From Chloroflexota bacterium (lineage in GTDB: Bacteria; Chloroflexota; Ktedonobacteria; Ktedonobacterales; Ktedonobacteraceae): a stretch of DNA of 33,672 bases. This document shows positions 8,203 to 16,132 of the stretch, in pieces (within the stretch, counting starts at the first letter, position 1; the number at the start of each line of letters is the position of its first letter). Under the pieces are notes generated by a model. That model was not told the origin of the DNA and searched no databases. It saw only the letters and a list, made by a program, of their open reading frames with translations. Location: the NCBI GenBank assembly GCA_005881495.1, contig VBHI01000349.1, positions 1 through 33,672 on the forward strand, given 5' to 3'. Made by a program: the position numbers and the translations under genes.

Positions 8203-9034
8203 ACTGATCCTTGCTAGAGTACGAAATAAAGCAAGAGTAGAAATCTATAGGCTTGAGAGAGCCTACGAGTGAAGGGATTATTTCGATAATGGAGTCAGGA
8301 ACGCCAGCGTTACGAAGGAAGATGTCTGGTATCTTGCCTTGAGAGCGGAAGATGGTATCAATCCCAATGCTCGAAGGGCCGTGATGCTGCACAGTCTCAA
8401 GTCCTTCTACTTTGCTTAAATCCATGTCAGTAAAAAGTGTCCACGCTACCTCAGCTTTGCAAAGGTTAGCTCCGCTGAGGTCGGCTCCGCTGAGATTGGC
8501 TCGATTGAGGTTGGCTCCGCTGAGATTGGCTCCGCTGAGATTGGCTCCGCTGAGATTGGCTCCGCTGAGATTGGCTCTCCAGAAGTTGACTTCCTTAAGC
8601 CTGGCATCCGCGAGGTTGGCATTGCTGAGGCTGGCTCCACTGAGGGTAGCCCCCTTGAGGTCGGCTCCGTAGAGGTTAGCTCCGCTGAGGGTGGCATCCG
8701 CGAGGTTGGCATTGCTGAGGCTGGCTCCACTGAGGGTAGCCCCCTTGAGGTCGGCTCCGTAGAGGTTAGCTCCACTGAGGGTAGCCCCCTTGAGGTCGGC
8801 TTCGTAGAGGCTAGCTCCGCTGAGGGTGATATACGCGAGGTTGGCTCTCAAGAAGCTGGCTCTGAAGAGGATGGCATCTCTGAGGTCGGTTCCCTCGAGA
8901 TTGACCCCGATGAAGATGGTTCCCCTGAGATTGGCCCTGCTGAGGTCAGGCTGAATATCAGTGTGCTCTTTCCTCCACTGATTCCATACCTCTTCCCCTC
9001 GTTTGAGAATGTCGAGATGTTCCTGGTTTGCCAT
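8183..9034 (-). CDS. Pentapeptide-repeat protein with a truncated C-terminal TIR domain
   Basis: This 283-residue protein starts at an ATG after TAGGAG. After a short N-terminal helix it has about 30 consecutive A(N/D)LxG-type pentapeptides (residues about 33-205), predicted to form a right-handed quadrilateral beta-helix. A linker with IFLRNAGVPDSIIEII follows. The last residues, FYSCFISYSSKDQCFAERL, are the start of a TIR domain (beta-A strand and box 1), and then the frame stops. Intact TIR domains run for another 100 or more residues, so this copy is truncated; the TIR NADase or signalling function should be lost. The following 100 bases show no TIR remnant in the frame. Pentapeptide-TIR fusions are, from memory, common in this bacterial group. 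Whether the remaining protein is functional is unknown. Confidence 0.82.
   Translation of the reverse strand: MANQEHLDILKRGEEVWNQWRKEHTDIQPDLSRANLRGTIFIGVNLEGTDLRDAILFRASFLRANLAYITLSGASLYEADLKGATLSGANLYGADLKGATLSGASLSNANLADATLSGANLYGADLKGATLSGASLSNANLADARLKEVNFWRANLSGANLSGANLSGANLSGANLNRANLSGADLSGANLCKAEVAWTLFTDMDLSKVEGLETVQHHGPSSIGIDTIFRSQGKIPDIFLRNAGVPDSIIEIIPSLVGSLKPIDFYSCFISYSSKDQCFAERL
8603..8782. repeat. 90-bp tandem duplication within the pentapeptide coding region
   Basis: Units 8603-8692 and 8693-8782 are identical except one base (position 8684 versus 8774). Each encodes 30 residues, that is six pentapeptides. Four near-identical 15-bp units also occur at about 8510-8575. The near-perfect identity points to recent slippage or unequal recombination that changes beta-helix length in whole coils. 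Confidence 0.85.
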
Positions 9035-9088
9035 AAATTTTACTCCTAAAGAATGACAAACTATAAAGCTGGCTTAAAAGTTCAGGCT

Positions 9089-9097
9089 AGTATACCA
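9089..9097 (-). promoter_or_regulatory. Extended -10 promoter element of the pentapeptide gene
   Basis: The minus strand reads TGGTATACT (9097-9089), a TGn-extended -10 box, about 55 bases upstream of the ATG at 9034. No good -35 is visible, as is common for extended -10 promoters. Confidence 0.4.
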
Positions 9098-9225
9098 TAG
9101 TTTGCGGGGGTTTTATAGGATGAGTATTACGTATTTCGTCACGTAAAATGTTCATTTGATTTGACACGGTCCGAGTTCTGTTTGAAGCAGGCCGTTGCAG
9201 TATTCTGGTATCCTGGTGACCTATA

Positions 9226-9254
9226 TCAACATACAGTCACAGATATGTTATACT
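9226..9254 (+). promoter_or_regulatory. Promoter of the GMC oxidoreductase gene
   Basis: TCAACA (9226-9231), a 17-base spacer and TATACT (9249-9254) preceded by TGT form a plausible sigma70 promoter with an extended -10. Its position about 50 bases before the ATG at 9305 argues against the longer upstream reading frame being translated. Confidence 0.5.
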
Positions 9255-9304
9255 GCCAATATCCTGATGAATACGTCTTCCTCACTTCACTTAAAGGGGG
9301 CATT

Positions 9305-11362
9305 ATGGCTATTACATCATCCTCGGAGACCAGGGCAAGCGGGAGTCGCGTTGCTGGCTGGCTCTCACCCGACGAATTTCGTATTTTAGAAGTAGCATGC
9401 GATACTCTTCTCCCTTCGCTGGAACCCCCTCCAGGAAGTTCTGCAGCGCTGGCCGCGTACTATCGACGACGCGCCAGCGACTTGCATGTTGCTCAACTGC
9501 TGGCGGAGACGCTGGCCCTGGAGAACGCGGAGGCGCAGACCCAGTTTCACCAGTTGATGAGTCTGATGGCCAGTCCGGTGAGTAGTCTTCTGCTCGCCGG
9601 CAGCACAAAGCCCTTTGTGGAGCTATCACAGGAGCGGCGTGAAAAGTACCTGTTTGCCATGGCGAATAGCCCGCTTGGGCCACTGCGGCAGGGATACCAG
9701 ACGCTCAAACGCCTCGCAGGTTTTATCTATTTCTCTGCTCCTGATGCCCAGGGCGTGAATCCAAACTGGGAAGTACTCGACTACAAGACCCCCGCTCCCC
9801 CGCCCGCCGACACTCCACAGCCGATTACCCCACTGACCATTTCCGAAGACACAACTCTAGAGGCAGATGCCGTCATCATCGGTTCTGGCGCTGGCGGTGG
9901 TGTTATTGCCGGGGAACTCGCCCTGGCGGGTAAGAGCGTAGTGGTGCTGGAAAAGGGTGGTTATAACAACGAGGCCAACTTCACCCTGCAAGAGGCGCAG
10001 GCCATGCCAGAACTCTACTTGAAACGCGGCACGCTCACCTCCAAAGACCTGGGTATCATCATCCTGGCAGGCAGCACCCTTGGAGGCGGCACGACAATAA
10101 ACTGGATGACATCGCTTCGTACACCTCCTGATGTACTCGAAGAGTGGGAACAACGTTCTGGCTTGCATGGCCGCTTCACTGGCACACAGCTGCAAGAGAG
10201 CTTTGCCGCCGTGGAGAAACGGATTAATGTCAATACGGACAATAGCATGCATAATCGGCAGAACCAGTTACTCGCCAATGGGTGTGAGGCACTTGAGTAT
10301 CAGGTGGGTGTAATCCCGCGCAATGCTAGCGATTGTCAGCTGCGCTGTGGCACTTGTGGGTTTGGCTGTCGCTATGGAGCCAAGCAATCCACTATGAAGA
10401 CGTACTTGCAGGACGCTTATGACCATGGCGCACGTATCATCGTGCATTGCAGCGCCGATAAAGTCCTCATAGAAAACGGGCAGGTTGAGGGTGTCAAAGC
10501 AACTGTGACCATTACAGAGACAGGGAAAACACACTCCCTGACTATCCATGCGAAAACCGTGATTGTTGCGGCAGGGGCGTTGAATTCGCCTGCTATTCTA
10601 TTGCGTTCGGGCCTGGAGAACCAGCATATTGGCCGTCATTTGTATTTGCATCCCGTCACCACCATCACTGGCATCTATCCTGAGAAGGTCTACCCATGGC
10701 AAGGGGTGATGCAATCAGCATACTCGCGCGAGTTTGCGCACCTGGATGGGAACTATGGCTATGTGTTGGAGGTGCCGCCCGTGCATCCTGGGCTGATAGG
10801 TTTATCGACGCCGTGGTATTCTGCGCGTGAGTATCGGGAGCAATCAGCACAGGCTGCCAACCTTATGACAATTATTGTTTTGACTCGTGACAAAGGTGAG
10901 GGGACCGTTACCGTTGATCGTTATGGTGAGCCTGTCATTGATTATGTGGTTTCGGTCTATGATCGCCACCACCTGTTACACGGCTTGCGCCAGGCTGCGC
11001 GTATCCACTTTGCAGCCGAAGCCACAGCAATCAACTCATTGCATAACAAACGCACACGCCTGGATCGGCCAGAGAATGGCGTGGTCACAGAGCAACAGTT
11101 CCGCGAGTTTAACCGCCAATTGGAGCGGCACGGAATGGGCGTCAATCGTGTGATGATGTTCAGTGCTCACCAGATGGGCACATGTCGCATGGGAGCCGAC
11201 CCTAAAAACTCGGTGACCAATGAAAATGGTGAAGTACACGGCGTGAAAGGCCTTTTTGTCTGTGATGGTAGCCTTTTCCCCGCTCCCTCTGGGGTGAACC
11301 CGATGTTATCCATTATGGGGCTTGTCCATAACACCAGCCAGTACATTAAGTCCACTGTATGA
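9305..11362 (+). CDS. GMC-family FAD oxidoreductase, long-chain alcohol oxidase/dehydrogenase-like
   Basis: This 685-residue flavoprotein starts at the ATG at 9305 (AAAGGGGG upstream). The reading frame is open 48 codons further up, but a promoter lies inside that stretch. Residues 1-150 form a helical N-terminal segment (WLSPDEFRILEVACDTLLP) that resembles the gluconate 2-dehydrogenase subunit 3-like domain. The FAD-binding Rossmann motif GSGAGGG starts at G193. A cysteine-rich CGTCGFGCRYGAKQ block follows the substrate-domain start, as in plant and bacterial fatty-alcohol oxidases. The C-terminal catalytic pair is H622 (AHQMGTCRMG) and N665 (GVNPML). It should oxidise an alcohol to an aldehyde; the substrate is not determined. 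No signal peptide is seen. It is monocistronic by layout. Confidence 0.85.
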   Translation: MAITSSSETRASGSRVAGWLSPDEFRILEVACDTLLPSLEPPPGSSAALAAYYRRRASDLHVAQLLAETLALENAEAQTQFHQLMSLMASPVSSLLLAGSTKPFVELSQERREKYLFAMANSPLGPLRQGYQTLKRLAGFIYFSAPDAQGVNPNWEVLDYKTPAPPPADTPQPITPLTISEDTTLEADAVIIGSGAGGGVIAGELALAGKSVVVLEKGGYNNEANFTLQEAQAMPELYLKRGTLTSKDLGIIILAGSTLGGGTTINWMTSLRTPPDVLEEWEQRSGLHGRFTGTQLQESFAAVEKRINVNTDNSMHNRQNQLLANGCEALEYQVGVIPRNASDCQLRCGTCGFGCRYGAKQSTMKTYLQDAYDHGARIIVHCSADKVLIENGQVEGVKATVTITETGKTHSLTIHAKTVIVAAGALNSPAILLRSGLENQHIGRHLYLHPVTTITGIYPEKVYPWQGVMQSAYSREFAHLDGNYGYVLEVPPVHPGLIGLSTPWYSAREYREQSAQAANLMTIIVLTRDKGEGTVTVDRYGEPVIDYVVSVYDRHHLLHGLRQAARIHFAAEATAINSLHNKRTRLDRPENGVVTEQQFREFNRQLERHGMGVNRVMMFSAHQMGTCRMGADPKNSVTNENGEVHGVKGLFVCDGSLFPAPSGVNPMLSIMGLVHNTSQYIKSTV

Positions 11363-11409
11363 AGCACTGTCCAGGATCATACAGAAGGATGAGGAAGAAG
11401 CCTCATAGC

Positions 11410-11642
11410 CGCAAAGTAGATAAGTGCGGCACAATTTTTGGGAGTCATGCTTCTCACACAGATCGTAGCCTGGCGAGATGTGTCAGACTGAGCCGAAAAC
11501 TCTTCTTATCGGTTGAGTTTCCCCGCCTCTGTGGGGGTTATCGGCACAGTTGACCACTGTATCCCGTCAAAAACTGTGCCGATAACTGAAGCATGTCAGC
11601 ATCCCCAAAAGACCAAACTGGACCGCACTTATCTACTTTGCG
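11410..11642. mobile_element. 233-bp MITE-like element with 20-bp terminal inverted repeats
   Basis: The ends CGCAAAGTAGATAAGTGCGG (11410-11429) and its exact complement (11623-11642) are perfect 20-bp inverted repeats. A second 15-bp inverted pair lies inside (11537-11551 and 11572-11586). No reading frame of useful size is present. Both sides carry a nearby TA (11405-11406 and 11644-11645), and with one mismatch the repeats extend to these TAs, which would fit a Tc1/mariner-IS630-type target. It fills nearly the whole gap between the GMC gene and the secreted-protein gene. Confidence 0.75.
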
Positions 11643-11671
11643 CCTAGAGGACCGCTATCTTAACGCTGGGC

Positions 11672-12901
11672 CTATTGCGGAATTGCTTTCCCGTCAACCA
11701 TTACCGCATTTGTCACGCCTTGGTCATTTGTCAAAGCCGTGACACGACTTGCCATGCCAGTCAAGTTCTGGCAGTTCAGAATTTGGAACGATGCGGTGAA
11801 GCGGCCTCCCATGAAGGTTAACAAGTTTGTCGCGTTCGGTAGTGGCGAGTTGAATGCAGCAAGCATATTTGCATCTTTTGCCAGCCTGGTTGGTTGTACA
11901 TTGTTCAAGTTCATGCAATATTGCTTTGTGCTCAGGTTGATTCCAGGCATCTGGTCAACACCCATGCGATAGAGGATGTCCTTAAAAACACTACTGTTCC
12001 CGTTGATCTGTACCATCGGGTCGCCAACGGGAACGAGTGCTACTGGCGACTGTTGAAAAGCTGCTGCCTGTAGTTCATCTAGTGCCAGGGCTGGTACAGG
12101 GTTGCCATTATCTGCAAGGTCAGGGGCCATTGCTGGTTTACAACCAAGAGCAGGATCAATAAAGTTCGTGAGGAGCCGGTTGTCGCTTGGGTTCTTGAGC
12201 ACAGCCGCGCCAGCATTCGCAGCACGGTTAGCAGCCGTATTCTGTGCTGTCTGACCGTTATTATTGACCAGGTATGTTGTTTGTACGTTATCGCTTTGAT
12301 CCTGGTCAACAACGCTGAAGTCACGTACCGTAGGACAGGTCGCGCCATCATTAGCCATCCCTAAAGCTGGTAACTGTACATTGGCCTGCTTTGCGGCTTC
12401 GAAGAATGCAGGCGCATTGCAGTACCAGAACTGCCCAAAGACTGAGTTCTTTGCACCGTTCACACAATTGCCCTGGTTTAAGCTATTGCCAGTTCCCTGA
12501 AGTGTGGTGTTGTTGTCATTGCCACCGCCCCAAATTCCCACAACCGCATTAGCAGGTAACTGAGGGGCAGTTGGCATCACCAGCGGTTGTGTCCCAGCAT
12601 CTATGACCAATGGGCTGTATACCGATATTTTACCATTAGCAGGGTCTAAGATAGTTGCCTGCACAAAGACAGACTGGTTAGGGTTCTGCTCATTGCATTG
12701 TCCATTGTTTGCATTGGTAGCTTGTAGCTGGTAAGGCGTAGCTAGACCCTGAGCAGATAATGGGTTAGGTGGAACTATCAGTGTACAGTCCATATTGTCT
12801 GCGGCATGAGTGACAAGTGATGGAGCTGTGACACAGATCATTACAATGGCTGGCAGTAAACAGATAGCAAGTGCCCAACGGGCAGCAGTTAGTGGTTTCA
12901 A
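11672..12901 (-). CDS. Secreted protein of unknown function
   Basis: About 409 residues if read from the TTG at 12901, which has AAAGGTG six bases upstream. A GTG at 12934 is also in frame but poorly placed for a ribosome site and would spoil the signal peptide. From the TTG, the protein begins with K and R residues, a hydrophobic stretch and a cleavage-like VTHA-ADN, typical of Sec export. The mature part is rich in N, Q and A, with about eight cysteines and long low-complexity glycine/asparagine stretches (GIWGGGNDNNTTLQGTGN). I recognise no family or catalytic motif. It is followed by the MITE-like element, not by another gene. Confidence 0.7.
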   Translation of the reverse strand: MKPLTAARWALAICLLPAIVMICVTAPSLVTHAADNMDCTLIVPPNPLSAQGLATPYQLQATNANNGQCNEQNPNQSVFVQATILDPANGKISVYSPLVIDAGTQPLVMPTAPQLPANAVVGIWGGGNDNNTTLQGTGNSLNQGNCVNGAKNSVFGQFWYCNAPAFFEAAKQANVQLPALGMANDGATCPTVRDFSVVDQDQSDNVQTTYLVNNNGQTAQNTAANRAANAGAAVLKNPSDNRLLTNFIDPALGCKPAMAPDLADNGNPVPALALDELQAAAFQQSPVALVPVGDPMVQINGNSSVFKDILYRMGVDQMPGINLSTKQYCMNLNNVQPTRLAKDANMLAAFNSPLPNATNLLTFMGGRFTASFQILNCQNLTGMASRVTALTNDQGVTNAVMVDGKAIPQ

Positions 12902-13016
12902 GTAGCACCTTTCTTTCGAGTAAAAAACACACACCTATACTACTTGAAACGAAATGACACACTCGGGTAACTCCTGGCTAAGAAAATGGTACCATTTGTC
13001 AAAATGATTGGCCGCT

Positions 13017-13069
13017 GAATCAAGTAGGGCTATTTGGCGACAAGGCCGCCAAATAGCCCTACTTGATTC
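13017..13069. terminator. Perfect 23-bp stem-loop, terminator-like GTAGGG palindrome
   Basis: Arms 13017-13039 and 13047-13069 are exactly complementary over 23 bases with a 7-base loop. It lies three bases after the stop of the leftward SGNH hydrolase gene, where a terminator is expected. No strong T run follows. The core GTAGGG...CCCTAC ends (13024 and 13062) match those of other palindromes here, so it may be a dispersed repeat that serves as a terminator. Confidence 0.6.
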
Positions 13070-13071
13070 TG

Positions 13072-13833
13072 TTATCCCTTGATTGCCAGCCAGAAAATGT
13101 TGGCTAGCTGAACATAGCCCGCGGGGCTGGGGTGAAAGCCATCGCCGCTGATATATTCGGGGTGGGTCGTTAGCTGGCTGCCATGGCTGAAAAGATCCAC
13201 CAGCTTTACACCATAGTGGGCAGCAGTTATCGCAATACCTGCATTCCAACGCGTAATTTGCACAAGCATCTGTGCCTTTTGCGCGGGCGCCAGGTTGGCA
13301 AAAGCGGGCAGTTGAGTCAGGTCCGGTAAGTTCGCCATCACCAGGCTGGCATGGGTATTTGCATGTAAATCTCCAAGCAGTATGTTCAGGTCGTGCATAT
13401 ACGCGTTATATGGGACGCCGCCCACGAAATCATTGGCGACAAGCCAGACGGTGACCAGCTCAGGGGACGTCGAGAGCGCTATGGGCAATTCTTCGGAGAG
13501 GGCATTGTGCAGGCGTTCCCCGCTAATGCCCAGGTTTATCATGTGTGATCCCTTCGGCAGGTGTGCTGCCACCAGGGGAACGTATCCTTGCGATCCCGGT
13601 TGATTGCTGCCAACGCCAACCGCGTCTGAGGCCCCTAAAGCAACGTAGGTGATTGGCCCGGCAGGGATGTGCACTACCACAGACGGCTGCGTCGCTGCCG
13701 CTTCAGGATGTGCTGCCGGAGGGGACGCCGTCACTCCGCCGGTTGCGCAGGCGGTAGAAAAGAAGGCCACTATAAAAAGGAGGAGGAAGGATGAGAGGTG
13801 AGAGAAGAAAATATTCAGTTTACGTGCGTTCAT
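13072..13833 (-). CDS. Lipoprotein SGNH/GDSL-family hydrolase
   Basis: This 253-residue protein is read from the ATG at 13833. The longer frame to 13968 overlaps the preceding carbonic anhydrase gene and lacks a signal. The N-terminus is basic, then hydrophobic, and ends in FFSTAC with C29 as the lipidation site. The SGNH catalytic blocks are present: block I GASDAVGVG (S69), a GISGERLHN block around G102-N110, VANDF with N134, and DGFHPSPAGY with D231 and H234. It should be a surface-anchored esterase, lipase or acetylhydrolase facing outside; its substrate is unknown. The next gene upstream is the carbonic anhydrase, 91 bases away, so cotranscription is possible. Confidence 0.85.
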   Translation of the reverse strand: MNARKLNIFFSHLSSFLLLFIVAFFSTACATGGVTASPPAAHPEAAATQPSVVVHIPAGPITYVALGASDAVGVGSNQPGSQGYVPLVAAHLPKGSHMINLGISGERLHNALSEELPIALSTSPELVTVWLVANDFVGGVPYNAYMHDLNILLGDLHANTHASLVMANLPDLTQLPAFANLAPAQKAQMLVQITRWNAGIAITAAHYGVKLVDLFSHGSQLTTHPEYISGDGFHPSPAGYVQLANIFWLAIKG

Positions 13834-13924
13834 GACGTTGTGTTTCCAGGATTGTTGGCGGGCCAGGTTATGGCAGCAGGATGATTGCATGATTGCAGCA
13901 ACAATCGTCCTGCTACTAGAACTT

Positions 13925-14488
13925 TCATCCTCTATCCACCATCTCCAGCTTCCCTGTGATGACATCAATCACCAGGCCGTGCACGTGAACCTTTGGTAGA
14001 AAAGGACTCTTACGAATAACATTCACGACTTCGCGTACATTTATATGGACATCGTTAAAGGCGCCGAGCCAGCGTAACAGGCCCTGTATATCGCCCAGTC
14101 TCTCTTCCTCGATCAACTTCTGAGGATCGATCCCCAACGCCTGCATCGAGGCGGTCAACGTTGTCGCATCTGCGTGTGCCAGTCCACACTGTGTATGGCC
14201 AATGACCGCGACTTCTCGCACGCCCAACAGGTAAATGCCACTTGCTAACGAGCGGATGAGATCATTCGCAGCGCCCTCTCGCTCAATCTGGGAGATAGTA
14301 GCGCCGGCGGTGCGCAATTCCACGACATCACCACGCTCCAATCCTAGCGCCTGTTCAAGTGCCTGCACCAATCGACAATCCATGCAGGTGACCACCGCCA
14401 TTTGTTTGCGTGGTGCATGTCCAATGACAGGTAAGTGTGTTCGCTGTACAAAACCCTCATTATAGGCCAGGATTTCGTCAATTCTCAT
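13925..14488 (-). CDS. Beta-class carbonic anhydrase
   Basis: This 187-residue protein has the zinc ligands C35 (in CMDCR), H98 and C101 (in HTQCG) and the catalytic dyad D37/R39, which define the beta class. It interconverts CO2 and bicarbonate in the cytosol, which may supply bicarbonate to carboxylases such as the pccB-type enzyme. Length fits the short bacterial type. The start is 14 bases after the stop of the isocitrate dehydrogenase gene (14503), so the two, with the SGNH gene, probably form a leftward transcription unit. Confidence 0.93.
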   Translation of the reverse strand: MRIDEILAYNEGFVQRTHLPVIGHAPRKQMAVVTCMDCRLVQALEQALGLERGDVVELRTAGATISQIEREGAANDLIRSLASGIYLLGVREVAVIGHTQCGLAHADATTLTASMQALGIDPQKLIEEERLGDIQGLLRWLGAFNDVHINVREVVNVIRKSPFLPKVHVHGLVIDVITGKLEMVDRG

Positions 14489-14502
14489 TTCTACACAACC
14501 CT

Positions 14503-15957
14503 TTACTCTCCTTGCCCCAGAGAATACCCGATCTTCCCATCGAAGTTATAGAGGTTCTCTGTCTTAATGAAGTCAAAGCCTTGCTCGTGAACGTGTTTAA
14601 GGAGCGCGATGATCTGTGTGTGCATAATAGTATTGCCTTTATCGGGCGACATAAAACGGCAGCGCCAGTGATCGGTGCAAAAGGTTTCAGGCAAACCACC
14701 CGGCCAGACTTTTGCGCCACGATTGGTGATCATCGTCAATTCAAGGCCATCGCCATTGGTTTGTTGCAGTACTTTTCCTAAGTGCTCGGGAGTACCATCG
14801 TGCCACTCCAGGAACACATCGACGCCTACCAGGTCCTTCTGCTCGGGTTTTTGGGTGATCGTCGCATGCTCATGAGAGATGTGTGTTGGACCGGTGGTGT
14901 ATTTGACTACTTTGAGGACCTGTGGCTCTTGACCGAGGCGGGCAATGATGGCGTTGGCAAACTCTTTCGTGCCGACTTTTTGCTTACTGACCCCCTCGGT
15001 ATAGATGTCATAGGTATGAAAACCATCTTCGAGCGTGCGCAACCATGCGTTGTGCACGAGCGTGGCGACATCAGGCTGATTGATGTGCACCAGCATCATC
15101 ACTGCGCCAAGCAAGAGGCCCGAAGGGTTGGCAACGTTCTGGCCTGCACGACGAGGCGCGGAGCCATGGATTGCTTCAAACATTGCGCAATGATCGCCGA
15201 TATTGGCCGAACCTGCTAATCCGACTGAACCGGCTATCTGTGCCGCCACATCAGAGAGAATATCGCCGTACAGGTTGGGTAAGACGATCACATCAAATGC
15301 TTCGGGCGTATCCGCGAGCTTGGCCGAGCCGATATCGACGATCCAGGTCTCATTGACAATGTCAGGATACTCCATTGCGATCTCGTTAAAAACGCGGTGG
15401 AAGAGGCCATCGGTCAGCTTCATGATATTGTCTTTTATGAAGCAAGTTACTTTCGTACGATTGTGACTGCTGGCGTACTCGAAGGCGTAGCGCACGATTT
15501 TTTCGCTACCAGAACGACTGATGAGCTTCAGACTCTCCATCATATCGTGCGTCTGGCGGTATTCGATGCCGGTGTAGAGGTCTTCTTCATTTTCACGGAT
15601 GATCACCACATCCATGGTGGGATGCTTGGTCTCCACAAAGGGGTAGTAGGCAATGCAGGGGCGCACGTTGGCATAGAGTCCAAAAGCTGTGCGTGTGGTA
15701 ACATTGAGGCTTTTGTAGCCTCCGCCCTGTGGCGTGGTAATGGGTGCTTTAAGGAACACCTTGGTACGGCGGAGCGATTCCCAGGCGCTGGTTTCGATGC
15801 CAGCTTTGATCCCTCGAAGATAGACCTTTTCGCCTACTTCGACCTCTTCGATTGTTATGCGAGCTCCCGCCTCTTTGATGATATGCAGGGTAGCATCCAT
15901 GATTTCTGGACCGATACCATCTCCACGGGCAACTGTAATCGGTGTGTTTTGTGCCAT
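14503..15957 (-). CDS. icd: Isocitrate dehydrogenase, long Thermus-like type
   Basis: This 484-residue protein is read from the ATG at 15957, which has GGAAAG upstream; the open frame extends 73 more codons but that part is not family-like. The isopropylmalate/isocitrate dehydrogenase core is clear: GDGIGPE, KSLNVTTRT then NVRPC, IRENEEDLYTGIEYR, the NLYGDILSDVAAQ metal-binding aspartate block and EAIHGSAPR...NPSG. A C-terminal extension of about 140 residues beyond the catalytic core is like that of Thermus and Rickettsia enzymes. It oxidatively decarboxylates isocitrate to 2-oxoglutarate in the TCA cycle. NADP preference is probable from family but not read with certainty. It heads the unit with carbonic anhydrase. 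Confidence 0.9.
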   Translation of the reverse strand: MAQNTPITVARGDGIGPEIMDATLHIIKEAGARITIEEVEVGEKVYLRGIKAGIETSAWESLRRTKVFLKAPITTPQGGGYKSLNVTTRTAFGLYANVRPCIAYYPFVETKHPTMDVVIIRENEEDLYTGIEYRQTHDMMESLKLISRSGSEKIVRYAFEYASSHNRTKVTCFIKDNIMKLTDGLFHRVFNEIAMEYPDIVNETWIVDIGSAKLADTPEAFDVIVLPNLYGDILSDVAAQIAGSVGLAGSANIGDHCAMFEAIHGSAPRRAGQNVANPSGLLLGAVMMLVHINQPDVATLVHNAWLRTLEDGFHTYDIYTEGVSKQKVGTKEFANAIIARLGQEPQVLKVVKYTTGPTHISHEHATITQKPEQKDLVGVDVFLEWHDGTPEHLGKVLQQTNGDGLELTMITNRGAKVWPGGLPETFCTDHWRCRFMSPDKGNTIMHTQIIALLKHVHEQGFDFIKTENLYNFDGKIGYSLGQGE

Positions 15958-16005
15958 ATGACTGTCTTTCCTATTGCTAAGCAAATGTAGTTTTGTTCTT
16001 GCATT

Positions 16006-16034
16006 AGTGTAGCATAGCGGTGAAGTACATACAA
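16006..16034 (-). promoter_or_regulatory. Candidate promoter of the isocitrate dehydrogenase unit
   Basis: On the minus strand TTGTAT (16034-16029), a 17-base spacer and TACACT (16011-16006) lie about 50 bases before the ATG at 15957. The -35 match is weak, so this is tentative. Confidence 0.35.
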
Positions 16035-16132
16035 GTTTTACCTGTGCTGTTGTGGCAAGCTGTTGAGGTATGATAAGCACTATACGTTTGCGCGAAAATC
16101 TGCTATAGTTGGTAGTACAGTTTACTGAAACC

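Noticed and set aside
8412..8775. Repetitive frames and a CRISPR-like appearance in the 15-bp repeats
   Set aside because: The repeats are back-to-back codons for pentapeptides without unique spacers; the other-frame ORFs are shadows.
9161..9304. Longer N-terminus for the GMC oxidoreductase
   Set aside because: It has no ribosome site and contains a good promoter at 9226-9254; the ATG at 9305 has a strong site.
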